Positions 10,692 to 21,027 of a stretch of DNA of 64,000 nucleotides are shown piece by piece. The notes below the pieces were generated by a model. It ran no database searches. It was not told the DNA's origin and worked only from the letters and a program-made list of their open reading frames with translations. A program made the position numbers and the translations under genes. Source of the DNA: Dokdonella sp. (GTDB taxonomy: Bacteria > Pseudomonadota > Gammaproteobacteria > Xanthomonadales > Rhodanobacteraceae); contig JAHCAR010000012.1 in NCBI GenBank assembly GCA_019634795.1, positions 48,421-112,420 on the forward strand, given 5' to 3'. The first letter of the stretch is position 1. Every line of letters begins with the position of its first letter.

Positions 10692-12083
10692 ATGCGTGCG
10701 TTTCCCGGTCATGCCTTCAGCGTTGTTCTGTTCGTTCTCAGTGCGAGCGGGGTCTGTGCGCCTGCTGTCGCGCCAAGATCCGCGCTGCTCGGTCATGCCA
10801 GCGCTGCGACCGACGTCCTCCGCCTGCCGGTGCGGGCGAATGGCCTCGAGACGGTTACGCTCGACTTCACGCCGATGAAGGTGTTCAGCGATGACGCGCA
10901 GTTGATCATCGTCGATCGCAGTGGCCGCGAACGCCGGGCCGAGTTGCCCGGCACGCGCTACTACCGGGTCGCGGCAGCGGATGACCCAGGGCTATCCGGC
11001 GTGCTGGCCGTCGCCGAGGCCGGCAATATCTTCGGTCTGACCCGCAATGGTGCCGAATTCAGCCAGCTCCGCTTCGCGCCGGATGGACAACTGACGCAGG
11101 ACAGGATCGACATGGGCGCGGCACCAGCACGGGAATTCCAGTGTGCCAACGACCGTTCCGAGACCGGGATGTCCGTGGATGCGGCAAGCCTGCTCGGGCA
11201 TGCCGGATTTGCAGAGGCCGGACCGTCCGCGCCAACGGCCGCCTATACGGCGCGCATTGCGATCGAGACCGACACCGAATTCCTCGGCCGCTTCTCCGGC
11301 AACACGACCAATGCCACGAACTACGTGGGCGGCCTGATCGGATTCATATCGACGATCTACGATGCCCAGGTGCAGACCAACATGCAGGTGTCGTTCCTGC
11401 GCCTGTGGACCTCGCCCGACCCCTATGTCGAAACCACGCCCGAATGCCTGCTGCTCGAGTCGGGCAAGTACTGGAATGCCAACCAGACGTCGACATCGCG
11501 AACCACCATGCATTTCCTCAGCGGCAAGACCACCACTGCAGGAATCGCCTGGGTCGGCGTGCTTTGCCGGGGTGCATTCCCGACGTCACAGTCTGCCTTG
11601 GGCATAAGCTGCAGTGAGAATCTGCCGGCCAGTGGAAATTTCGGTGGCGCCTACGGTGTGACCGAGGGTGTTTCAGGCAGCTTCAACCCGGGCAGTCCTA
11701 GCGTGGTCTGGGATGTCGCCGGAGTGGCCCACGAAATAGGCCACAATTTCAACTCTCCTCACACCCACTGTTACAGCGGCATCGGCGGCAGCCCCGATCC
11801 GGTCGATCAATGCTATGGAAGCGAATCGGGATGCTACTCGGGCACGCCAACCCTGCCGGGTCCGCAAGGACAAGGCAGCGGCACCATCATGAGCTATTGC
11901 CAGCTGCGTCCCGGCGGATTCAGCAACGTGACGCTGACATTTGGCACCGGGCATCCGTTTGGTGTTTTGCCCGAACGCGTGCCCTCGCGCATGTTTGCTC
12001 ATGTGCAATCGCAGGCCGGCAGCAACCCGGGTTGCCTTGCCCTCCAAGCCGTCGACCTCATCTTCGCCAACGGTTTCGACTAG
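10692..12083 (+). CDS. Secreted reprolysin-like zinc metallopeptidase with C-terminal FANGFD tag
   Basis: The protein of about 463 residues has a signal peptide (AFSVVLFVLSASGVCA), a propeptide-like region (about 40-170) and a metzincin catalytic domain. The zinc motif is HEIGHNFNSPH (ligands H347, H351, H357) and the Met-turn is in GTIMSYC. Paired cysteines suggest a disulfide-bonded secreted enzyme of the M12B type. I chose the ATG at 10692, just before the signal peptide, over an upstream reading overlapping the DMT gene. It ends VDLIFANGFD at the stop, the shared C-terminal signature described in the findings. Confidence 0.88.
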   Translation: MRAFPGHAFSVVLFVLSASGVCAPAVAPRSALLGHASAATDVLRLPVRANGLETVTLDFTPMKVFSDDAQLIIVDRSGRERRAELPGTRYYRVAAADDPGLSGVLAVAEAGNIFGLTRNGAEFSQLRFAPDGQLTQDRIDMGAAPAREFQCANDRSETGMSVDAASLLGHAGFAEAGPSAPTAAYTARIAIETDTEFLGRFSGNTTNATNYVGGLIGFISTIYDAQVQTNMQVSFLRLWTSPDPYVETTPECLLLESGKYWNANQTSTSRTTMHFLSGKTTTAGIAWVGVLCRGAFPTSQSALGISCSENLPASGNFGGAYGVTEGVSGSFNPGSPSVVWDVAGVAHEIGHNFNSPHTHCYSGIGGSPDPVDQCYGSESGCYSGTPTLPGPQGQGSGTIMSYCQLRPGGFSNVTLTFGTGHPFGVLPERVPSRMFAHVQSQAGSNPGCLALQAVDLIFANGFD

Positions 12084-12136
12084 CGTGCGAGGCGTGCGCC
12101 GGGTTCCGCCAGCCCGGCTGCAGGCAAGGCCGCCCG

Positions 12137-12598
12137 TCAAAGCGACTTGGTCATGAACACGCTGTAGGGATCCTCAACGTAGCCGTCGAACGGTCCACAT
12201 GGGACGAATCCAAAACGCGCGTACATGGCGCGGGCCGGTTCGAAGGCGGCCATCGAGCCGGTTTCGAGGCTCAGTCTGCGATAGCCGCGCTGGCCGGCGA
12301 CCGTCAGCAGGTGCTCGAGCATGGCCGCGGCGATGCCCTTGCGTCGGTGCGCTGTCGCCGTGCGCATCGACTTGATTTCGGCATGCGTGGCATCGAGCTC
12401 CTTGAGCGCGCCGCAGCCGAGCAGTTCCTGGCCGTCCCAGGCCGTCCAGAATGTGATGCACGGATGGCGAAGCGCCTCTAGATCGAGGGCGTGGATGCTC
12501 TCGGGCGGTGAATGCAGGGCCATGTTCTGCAGGTGATCGCGCAACAAGGCGTGAACCGCAGGAGCGCTGAGGTCGTCGATGCGGATCTCGGGCGGCAT
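12137..12598 (-). CDS. GNAT-family N-acetyltransferase
   Basis: The 153-residue protein is a single GNAT fold. The acetyl-CoA binding motif A is visible as RRKGIAAAMLEHLL, followed by a beta-strand LSLETGS and the C-terminal YARFGFVPCGPF. The closest pattern I know is the YsnE/PhnO-like small acetyltransferase group, which acts on small amines or amino acids; the acceptor is unknown. The ATG at 12598 gives a normal-length protein; longer upstream frames enter the divergent promoter region. It is convergent with the reprolysin gene. Confidence 0.88.
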   Translation of the reverse strand: MPPEIRIDDLSAPAVHALLRDHLQNMALHSPPESIHALDLEALRHPCITFWTAWDGQELLGCGALKELDATHAEIKSMRTATAHRRKGIAAAMLEHLLTVAGQRGYRRLSLETGSMAAFEPARAMYARFGFVPCGPFDGYVEDPYSVFMTKSL

Positions 12599-12797
12599 GG
12601 TAGCCACTTCGTGGGTCGGGACGTGAATGCGATGGTAACGCCGAGCTGGTTCGCGGCAATCCTCCGACTGCGGGATTTCGCTGCACCTCGGTCGCGATCT
12701 GCGCCGAGGTGGGGCCGGTTCGGACGCGATCGGCAGAAATTCCGCGCGACCGCTGGTACCATCCGGCGCTTCCTGCTGGGGGTGGGGTGACCGTTCG

Positions 12798-15254
12798 ATG
12801 CGCATTTTCCTGATTGTTTCTGCCATGGCCATGAGCTGCGCCGCGAGTGTCTCGGCGCGCGCCGACGACTGGGCGGTCGAGGCGGACTGGCAAAGCCCGG
12901 CCGAGCTGGCCCGGCTCGCACCGCATTTCCAGCACCTCAAGGTCGACCGCAAGCACCATACGGTGGCGCTGGTCGCCGATGACGCGCAGCTTGCCATGCT
13001 CGGTGACATGGGAGTCCGCTACAAGGTCGATGTCGCCGGCACCGCCAATCTGCGTACGTTTTATGCCGAGGCGTTCAACCGCGACCGCAGCATTCCGGGT
13101 TTCGCCTGCTATCGCACGGTCGAGGAGACCTACGCGACGATGGACCAGTTGGCCGCCGCCCATCCGACCCTGGCCCAGGTCGTCGACATCGGTCCAACCT
13201 GGCAGCGCACGCAGAATGGTTCTACCGGATACCAGATGCGAGTCATGCGTATCGGCAATACGGCCACCGACGCGACCATTCCCGACAAGCCGAACATGGT
13301 CGTGTTCAGTTCGATCCATGCGCGCGAATACGCGCCGGCCGAACTCAACACGCATTTCGCCGAGTGGCTGCTCGACAACTACGGCAGCGACCCCGAGGCG
13401 ACCTGGCTGGTCGACCACGAGAATTTCCACCTGATCCTACAGGCCAATCCGGACGGCCGCAAGAAGGCCGAGGCCGGCCAGTCCTGGCGCAAGAACACCG
13501 ATACTGCCGCGGCCAGTTGCGGCAGCAGTTCGGGCGTCGATCTCAATCGCAACTTCCCGTTCCACTGGGGCATCGTGCCCGGCGATGGCGGATCGAGCAG
13601 TTCGATCTGCAACGAGACCTATCGCGGACCCTCCGCCGATTCGGAGCCGGAGACCGCCAATCTCGTGGCCTATGTCGCTGGCAGCTGCGGCAACGACGGT
13701 GTCTGCACGGGCGGCATCCTGCCCGACCTGCGCGCCGGGCCGTTGCATCCGGTCAACGTATCGGGTGATGGCGGTGCTGCCGCGCCGACGACTTATCCGG
13801 GCATGTTTCTCGACATTCACAGCGCGGCGGACCTGGTCCTCTGGCCGTGGGGTGATACACCGAGCGCGGCGCCCAACGGTGCCGCCCTGCGCGCATTCGG
13901 CAAGCGCCTGGCCTGGTTCAACCAGTACACGCCCGAACAGTCCGACACGCTGTATCCGACCGACGGTGCAACCGACGACAATTTCTACGGCTCGCTCGGC
14001 GTGCCGGCCTTCACCTTTGAACTCGACCAGTCGTTCTTCGAGCCGTGCACGCCGCTGCTCAACAAGACCATTCCCGACAATTTGATGGCGTTGCGCTACG
14101 CCGCGCGCAGCCTGCACGCACCCTACCTGCTGCCCGGCGGTCCCGATGTCACGAGCCTGTCGGCCAGCCCCGACCTGGTCGCCGCCGGCACGCCGGTGGC
14201 CCTGCATGCGCGCCTCGACGACAGTCGATTCAACCAGACCAATGGCACCGAACCCGTGCACAACGTGGCCTCGGCCGCCGCTTATATGGATGGCCTGCCT
14301 TGGGAAGGCGCGCTGGCGGTCGCTGCGCTGACGGCCGATGATGGTGCCTTCAATAGCCCGGCCGAAAATGCCAGCGCCAGCATCTCGACCACCGGGTTGG
14401 CCAGCGGCACCCACCTTCTGTTCGTACAGGGTACCGATGCCTCGGCCCAGGCCGGCAGCCCGAACGCGGTCTTCGTCGAGGTCGCCCAGCCCAGTGAGAT
14501 CGCCACCCTGGCCGGTACGATCAGCGCGCTCGCAGATGGTGCACCGCTGGCCGCGACACTGCGCGTGACCAATCCGATCAGCGGCGAAACTCGCACGGCG
14601 ACCAGCAGCGCCGTCGATGGCGGCTATCTGCGCCCCATGCACGCAGGCACGGTGGATATCCATGTCGATGCGCCGGACGGCTATCTGGCCGAGGACATCA
14701 GCGGCGTCGACCTGAGCGCAGGCGCGACCCAGACCCGCGATATCGTCCTGTTCAGCGCCTGCAACATCCTCGACGACGATGTCGAGCCCGGCAATAGCGG
14801 CTGGACCGCGCAGACCCCGTGGACGCGCGTAAATGGCGCCACCGGCAATTCGAGCTATGTCTGGGCGACGCCCAATTACGGTGACAACCTCAGTGCGAGC
14901 CTGTCACGCACGCTCGATCTGAGTGGCTACTCCGGCAGCACGCTGAGCTTCGACGACCGTTGCGACACCGAAGCGACCTACGATTTCGGGCGCGTCGAGA
15001 TCTCGGTCAACGGTGGCGGCAACTGGACCACGCTCTATCAGTGCGACGGCCGCACGACCTGGCAGCACAACCGCATCGCCCTGCCTGCTTCGACCGACAA
15101 TCTCGCCGACCTGCGCCTGCGCTTCCGGCTGACCAGCGACATCAATACCAACCGCCCCGGCGGCTGGGCCATCGACAACATCGTCGTCGAATCAGGCGGC
15201 GCCCAGTGCCGCGCCGACCAGCTCGACCGCATCTTCGCCGACGGATTCGAGTAG
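12798..15254 (+). CDS. Secreted M14 zinc carboxypeptidase with C-terminal FADGFE tag
   Basis: The 818-residue protein has a signal peptide (IVSAMAMSCAASVSARA) and an M14 carboxypeptidase domain of the carboxypeptidase-T type. Zinc ligands are H174 and E177 (HAREYAPAE) and H341 (LDIHSA); the catalytic Glu is E408 (FELDQSFF). LQANPDGR and VDLNRNFP are the usual substrate-site motifs. After about 450 come a beta-sandwich region and a MAM/jelly-roll-like module with VEPGNSGWTAQTPWTR, ending in DRIFADGFE. It is probably released or surface-held and trims C-terminal residues of peptides. The gene is divergent from the GNAT gene. Confidence 0.92.
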   Translation: MRIFLIVSAMAMSCAASVSARADDWAVEADWQSPAELARLAPHFQHLKVDRKHHTVALVADDAQLAMLGDMGVRYKVDVAGTANLRTFYAEAFNRDRSIPGFACYRTVEETYATMDQLAAAHPTLAQVVDIGPTWQRTQNGSTGYQMRVMRIGNTATDATIPDKPNMVVFSSIHAREYAPAELNTHFAEWLLDNYGSDPEATWLVDHENFHLILQANPDGRKKAEAGQSWRKNTDTAAASCGSSSGVDLNRNFPFHWGIVPGDGGSSSSICNETYRGPSADSEPETANLVAYVAGSCGNDGVCTGGILPDLRAGPLHPVNVSGDGGAAAPTTYPGMFLDIHSAADLVLWPWGDTPSAAPNGAALRAFGKRLAWFNQYTPEQSDTLYPTDGATDDNFYGSLGVPAFTFELDQSFFEPCTPLLNKTIPDNLMALRYAARSLHAPYLLPGGPDVTSLSASPDLVAAGTPVALHARLDDSRFNQTNGTEPVHNVASAAAYMDGLPWEGALAVAALTADDGAFNSPAENASASISTTGLASGTHLLFVQGTDASAQAGSPNAVFVEVAQPSEIATLAGTISALADGAPLAATLRVTNPISGETRTATSSAVDGGYLRPMHAGTVDIHVDAPDGYLAEDISGVDLSAGATQTRDIVLFSACNILDDDVEPGNSGWTAQTPWTRVNGATGNSSYVWATPNYGDNLSASLSRTLDLSGYSGSTLSFDDRCDTEATYDFGRVEISVNGGGNWTTLYQCDGRTTWQHNRIALPASTDNLADLRLRFRLTSDINTNRPGGWAIDNIVVESGGAQCRADQLDRIFADGFE

Positions 15255-15317
15255 AGCGAGCAGCTCTCATCTCGGGATTGCAGCGAGCGCAGGGTCAACT
15301 CGCAACGTTGACCGAAT

Positions 15318-15458
15318 CGTTGGGGTTCGCTGGCGCTCACCGCCAACCTACAACGAAGCGGAAACGCATTGGCCGTCATCGAAGCCCGCGTACTCTCAAC
15401 GCGCGCTCTTCGTATGAAGGGCCTTCAGGTTGGCGGTGAGCGCAGCGAACCCCAACGG
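15318..15458. repeat. REP pair (BIME) upstream of the RAYT gene
   Basis: A REP copy at 15318-15350 (reads CGTTGGGGTTCGCTGGCGCT then CACCGCCAACCTA) is followed by a 76-bp spacer and an inverted REP copy at 15427-15458. The spacer begins CAACGAAGCGGAAACGCA and is almost identical to the one after the transposase gene. The units can fold into short GC-rich hairpins. Confidence 0.88.
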
Positions 15459-15508
15459 CGTTTCGCACGGCTCTGAAATGAACTCACGTAATTACCAGGG
15501 ATGGTGCC

Positions 15509-16042
15509 ATGAGATATCGACGAGCAGATATCGCCGGAGGCACAAGCTTCTTTACGGTCAATCTCGCTGACCGAACAAGCGCGCTTCTCGTCGATCACGT
15601 CGCCACGCTTCGCGCAGCCGTTGCGCACGTAGAGCAGCGCCATCCTTTTCGCATCGATGCCTGGGTCGTACTGCCGGACCATTTGCATGCTGTCTGGAGT
15701 TTGCCTGAGGGCGACCGTGATTTCGCCGTGCGCTGGGCGCTGATCAAAGGCAATTTTTCGCGGGCCGTCGCTCAAGGCGAATGCATCAGCGACAGCCGCA
15801 GGCAAAAAGGCGAACGCGGTATCTGGCAGCGCCGCTACTGGGAGCACTTGATTCGCGACGAGGCCGACCTGGAAAGTCACGTCAGCTACATTCACATCAA
15901 CCCGGTCAAACACGGATTGGTCGCGCGCGCGGCCGACTGGCCGTGGTCGTCGATTCACCGGGCGATTCGGCACGGATATGTGACCAGCGATTGGGCATGC
16001 GATCCCGTTGCACTCCGTGTCGAGGATGGCGGTGATCGGTGA
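15509..16042 (+). CDS. REP-associated tyrosine transposase (RAYT)
   Basis: The 177-residue protein is a single-domain Y1 transposase. It has the HUH-type metal motif in LPDHLHAVWSLPEGD (H58, H60) and the catalytic tyrosine probably Y127 in SHVSYIHINPVKHGL. RAYTs nick single-stranded DNA and are held responsible for spreading REP sequences. This copy lies between two REP modules, as expected. The reading frame is complete, so the enzyme may be active. GGGATGGTGCC precedes the ATG. Confidence 0.93.
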   Translation: MRYRRADIAGGTSFFTVNLADRTSALLVDHVATLRAAVAHVEQRHPFRIDAWVVLPDHLHAVWSLPEGDRDFAVRWALIKGNFSRAVAQGECISDSRRQKGERGIWQRRYWEHLIRDEADLESHVSYIHINPVKHGLVARAADWPWSSIHRAIRHGYVTSDWACDPVALRVEDGGDR

Positions 16043-16155
16043 CGCCGGGATTCGTCGGCGCTCACCAGCAACAATGCGTCAAAGCGCCGGCCGCGATCGA
16101 GGCCCGTGCCTGGGTTTTGCGCGTCTTCCGACGACTGCGGAATCTGGCGGCAAAT

Positions 16156-16372
16156 CGTTGGGGTTCGCTGGCGCTCACCGCCAACCTACAACGAAGCGGA
16201 AACGCATCGGCCGTCATCGAAGCCTGCGTAGCCTCAACGCGCGCTCTTCGTAGGAAGGGCCTTCAGGCCCGACGCTTTTCGGCACGAAGCGGCAACACAA
16301 GATCGGCCATCGAAGCCCGCGCGACCCATCGCCACCCGTAGGTTGGCGGTGAGCGCCAGCGAACCCCAACGG
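16156..16372. repeat. REP pair (BIME) downstream of the RAYT gene
   Basis: A REP at 16156-16188 and an inverted REP at 16339-16372 enclose a 150-bp spacer. The first 111 bp (16156-16266) repeat 15318-15428 with only a few mismatches, giving a direct repeat on both sides of the transposase gene. Degenerate further copies of the GAAGCGGcAACGCA / TCGAAGCCCGCG unit occur near 16076-16113 and 16284-16325. The rest of 16043-16498 holds no gene except the short gene-tail remnant. Confidence 0.85.
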
Positions 16373-16446
16373 CACCGCCCCCTCGCAGCGCGCAGCCGTG
16401 TGCACACCTGCCCGGCCGCGCGCATCGTCTTCGCGAACGGTTCGTC

Positions 16447-16482
16447 CTATTGAACCGGATTCACCTCACGAAACAGCGCGTA
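16447..16482 (-). pseudogene. Remnant of the 3' end of a second copy of the propeller gene
   Basis: Read on the minus strand, this piece encodes YALFREVNPVQ and a stop. It matches the last residues ALFREANPVQ of the large propeller protein at 17755-20817 and the DNA just beyond its stop. The preceding about 70 bp and a REP copy are also similar at both places. It abuts the IS110 element, so the body of this second copy appears to have been lost. Confidence 0.65.
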
Positions 16483-16498
16483 GATACTGTTATTCGAA

Positions 16499-17656
<1,158 letters not shown>

Positions 17657-17688
17657 AGGTTGGCGGTGAGCGCAGCGAACCCCAACGG
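17657..17688. repeat. REP copy next to the IS110 element
   Basis: It is identical over 32 bp to the inverted REP at 15427-15458 (AGGTTGGCGGTGAGCGCAGC followed by GAACCCCAACGG). It lies immediately beyond the structured end of the IS110 element and 66 bp from the stop of the propeller gene. Confidence 0.85.
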
Positions 17689-17754
17689 CTCCGCCGCCCG
17701 GAGCCATGAGCACGCCAGTCCGGCCGCGCGCTTCGCACTCGCGAACAATTCGCC

Positions 17755-20700
17755 TTACTGAACCGGATTCGCCTCGCGGAACAGCGCCCAGTCGCGCAGC
17801 GTGATTTCGACCAGATCGGCGAGCCGTTCGGCGCCTGCCGTGGCGTCCGGCGAAGGTGCTGCATCGGCGCTCTCGATCGTGCCGAACAGCTGGCCGAGGG
17901 CGCGATCGAGGTAGGTCAGGCTGCGCGTGCTCTTCGGCGGGAAGGCCCAGGCGTTGATCGGATTCGGTACCGGCGTGCTGCCGCTGATTGCATTGAGGTC
18001 GGTCTCGAGTTTCGCCAGCTTCCTGCGCGTGGCGGGGTCGGTTGCAGCGGCCTGCTTTTCGGCCAGCGCCTTGCGCAACGCGGTTGCCTGCTGCCGAGCC
18101 TCGCCGATGCGCGCCTGCAGCGCTTCGACCTTGCGCGCCAGCGTGAAGGCGGCGGCATAGCCTGCCGGGGCGAGATCGACGCGGGGGTCGGGGCTCACGG
18201 TCAGCGCCTGCGTGAACGTCTGGCCATCGACACGCAGTTCGACCGTGTACTGCCCCGGTGGCGCCCAGGCGCCATCGGCATAGGCATTGGCCGGCTCGGT
18301 CAGCGACGGATAGTGCAGCGACCAGACGAAGCGGTGCATGCCGGCGCCGTTCGCCGGTGCACGCGGTTGTTCGATCCATTCCGGAGCCGAGCCGATCTTC
18401 GAAATGTCGACCGGCTCGGGCGGATTCGCGCTCGACCACTCACGCACGAGTTTGCCATCGGCATCCCTGATCGCGAGCTGCACAGGGCCGCGGGCATCGG
18501 CCGCCAGCCTGTAGTCGATCGCCGCGCCGGCGAACGGATTGGCCGCCATCGGCTCGTCCTTGGGCAGCGGCGTGCCGGTGAACTCGGCCACGCGATAGCG
18601 GATCGCCGGGGCGGGCGCAAACAGGCGCGTGGCGACCGGCTCGGCTGGATCGAGCTGGCGCAGCGCGCTGATGTCGTCGAGGATCCAGATGCCGCGACCG
18701 TGGGTGCCGATGACCAGATCGTCGCCGTGCACGTCGATGTCGCGCACCGAAGTACGAGGCAGGTTGCGCTGCAGGCTCTGCCAGTTCGCGCCATCGTCGA
18801 ACGAGACGTACATGCCGAGCTCGGTCGCCGCATAGAGCAGGCCTTTGCGCTTCGGATCCTCGCGCACGGCATTGACGAAATCGCCATCGCGAATGCCGCC
18901 GACGATCAGCTGCCAGCTCTTGCCGGCATCGCGGGTGCGGTAGATGTAGGGCCTGCGGTCGTCGAGGCGGTGGCGGTCGATCGCCGCGTAGGCGACATCG
19001 GCATCGAAATGCGAAGGTTCGAGGAGGCCGACCTTGGACCAGGCGGACAGTGCCTTCGGGGTCACGTTGTTCCAGTGTGCGCCGGCGTCGTCGCTGCGCC
19101 AGATCAGGCCATCGTCGGTACCGGCCCAGAGCCGCCCGTCGCGCAACGGCGAGGAAGCGATCGCATAGACGACGCCGCGGCGCGGACCCAGGCCGAGGTT
19201 GTTGGCGGCCGTGACCTGGTCGAGGTTGGGCGGCAGCGGCGGGTCCTCGCGGGTCAGGTCCGGACTGATCGCCTGCCAGCGCTCGCCGCCATCGGTGGTG
19301 CGCCAGATTTTCTGGTTGCCGTAATAGAGCGTACCCGGGTCGCGCCGGTCGAAGACCAGCGGCAAGGTCCAGGTGTTGCGGTAGAGGTCGGGCTCGGCCA
19401 GGGTCGGATCGATCGAGCGGCTCTGCCCGGTGCGCAGGTCGAGCTTGTCGACGCGGCCGCCGTAGATGATGTCCGGATTGCGTGGGTCCGGCGCGATCAT
19501 GCCGGATTCGCCGCCCGCGGTGACCTCGCGGAACTGCATCATGGTGATGCCGCTCGGCGAGTTGCTGCGGTTCGGCAGGGCAATCGCTCCGGAGTCCTGC
19601 TGGGCGCCGTAAATGTGATACGGAAAGCGGTTGTCGGTGACGATGTGATAGAGCTGGGCGGTCGGCTGATTGTGCCAGCTCGACCAGCTTGCGCCGCCGT
19701 TGACGCTGACGATCGCGCCCTGGTCGACACCGAGGATCTGGCGCTGTGGGTCGCTCGGATCGATCCAGAGGTCGTGGAAATCGTCGCCGGTGTTGTCGCC
19801 CTTGAGCGGGACGAAGGTGCTGCCGCCATCGTCGGAACGCAGCACGATCGTGTTCAGTGCGTAGACGCGGTCGGCATTCTTCGGATCGACCGCAATGCGG
19901 CCGAAATACCAGCCGCGGGCCCAGATCCGGTTGTCGCTGCTCATGCGCCGCCAGTTCAGGCCGGCGTCGTCGGACCGATAGAGTCCGCCCGCGTCGCCGT
20001 CGACGATCGCATAGACGCGCTTCGGTGCGCTGGCGGAGAGGGCGATGCCGATGCGCCCGACCTGCGCTTCGGGAAAGCCGTTGCCGCGCACCGGTTGCCA
20101 GCTGTCGCCGCCGTCGGTCGACTTGTACAGGCCCGAGCCCGGACCGCTGGCCGGCGGGTAGATGTTCCACGGTGTGCGCCGTGCCTGCCACATGGCCGCG
20201 TAGATGACCTTCGGATTGCCCGGCTCGAAGGCCAGGTCGATCGCGCCGGTGGCGTCGTCATTGCCGAGTATCCGCTGCCAATGCGCGCCGCCATCACGGG
20301 TGCGGAACACGCCGCGCTGCGCATTCGGTCCATACGGATGGCCGAGCGCGGCGACATAGGCGAGATCGGGGTCGTTCGGGGCGACCAGGATGCGGCCGAT
20401 CTGCTGCGAATCATCGAGGCCGATCTGCGTCCAGGTCTTTCCAGCATCGCGCGAGCGGTACATGCCGTCACCCTGCGAGATATCCGAACGCATGTCGGCC
20501 TCGCCGCTGCCGACGTAGATGACATTGGGGTCGGAGGGGGCAATGGCGAGGGCGCCGATCGAACCGATCGGCTGTTCGTCGAAGATCGGATTCCAGGTGC
20601 GTCCGGCGTCGATCGACTCCCAGACACCGCCGTTCACGGCGCCGAAGTAGAAGTGGTTCGGCTGGCCCGGCACGCCGCTGACGGCGAGCACGCGACCGCC

Positions 20701-20817
20701 GCGAAACGGGCCGACCAGACGCCAGTCCAGATGCCCGAAGGCCGATGAATCAACCGTGGCCGCTGTGGCCATGCTGGCGCTTGCCAGAAGGATGCAGAGC
20801 AGTGGACGCCAGGGCAT
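17755..20817 (-). CDS. Secreted BNR/sortilin-type beta-propeller protein
   Basis: The protein of about 1020 residues has a signal peptide (LLCILLASASMATAA). At least ten Asp-box/BNR-type repeats follow (for example STDGGDSW, RTRDGGAHW, RSDDGGSTF, RTTDGGERW, RTRDAGKSW), as in VPS10/sortilin-type and glycosyl-hydrolase-like propellers. After about 730 comes an FnIII-like region, then a coiled coil around 880-960 (ALRKALAEKQAAATDPATRRKLAKLE). It resembles proteins annotated as WD40/YVTN/BNR-like repeat or glycosyl hydrolase of unknown substrate. GAGGA before the ATG at 20817 supports the start. Unlike neighbouring secreted proteins it lacks the C-terminal GF(D/E) tag and ends ANPVQ. Confidence 0.85.
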   Translation of the reverse strand: MPWRPLLCILLASASMATAATVDSSAFGHLDWRLVGPFRGGRVLAVSGVPGQPNHFYFGAVNGGVWESIDAGRTWNPIFDEQPIGSIGALAIAPSDPNVIYVGSGEADMRSDISQGDGMYRSRDAGKTWTQIGLDDSQQIGRILVAPNDPDLAYVAALGHPYGPNAQRGVFRTRDGGAHWQRILGNDDATGAIDLAFEPGNPKVIYAAMWQARRTPWNIYPPASGPGSGLYKSTDGGDSWQPVRGNGFPEAQVGRIGIALSASAPKRVYAIVDGDAGGLYRSDDAGLNWRRMSSDNRIWARGWYFGRIAVDPKNADRVYALNTIVLRSDDGGSTFVPLKGDNTGDDFHDLWIDPSDPQRQILGVDQGAIVSVNGGASWSSWHNQPTAQLYHIVTDNRFPYHIYGAQQDSGAIALPNRSNSPSGITMMQFREVTAGGESGMIAPDPRNPDIIYGGRVDKLDLRTGQSRSIDPTLAEPDLYRNTWTLPLVFDRRDPGTLYYGNQKIWRTTDGGERWQAISPDLTREDPPLPPNLDQVTAANNLGLGPRRGVVYAIASSPLRDGRLWAGTDDGLIWRSDDAGAHWNNVTPKALSAWSKVGLLEPSHFDADVAYAAIDRHRLDDRRPYIYRTRDAGKSWQLIVGGIRDGDFVNAVREDPKRKGLLYAATELGMYVSFDDGANWQSLQRNLPRTSVRDIDVHGDDLVIGTHGRGIWILDDISALRQLDPAEPVATRLFAPAPAIRYRVAEFTGTPLPKDEPMAANPFAGAAIDYRLAADARGPVQLAIRDADGKLVREWSSANPPEPVDISKIGSAPEWIEQPRAPANGAGMHRFVWSLHYPSLTEPANAYADGAWAPPGQYTVELRVDGQTFTQALTVSPDPRVDLAPAGYAAAFTLARKVEALQARIGEARQQATALRKALAEKQAAATDPATRRKLAKLETDLNAISGSTPVPNPINAWAFPPKSTRSLTYLDRALGQLFGTIESADAAPSPDATAGAERLADLVEITLRDWALFREANPVQ

Positions 20818-21027
20818 CGCGATTCCTCGAGGTCTGTGGGTCGGGCGATTGTAGCGGCTCACACCACTCGTCGCGGTTGATGGCGACCACACGAACGGTT
20901 CGTGCCGGAAACCGTCTGCGCCGCGACTGATAGGAATGGCAATCGCATTCCGTCATGGAGGCCAATGCACGCAATCGACCTGTCACGGTCTGACGCGAGC
21001 AACCGCACTCATTGATAGGAGAACGCC

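Noticed and set aside
18313-20748. An 811-codon plus-strand frame opposite the BNR propeller gene
   Set aside because: It is the mirror of a real repeated coding sequence; the minus strand has the signal peptide and repeated Asp-box motifs.
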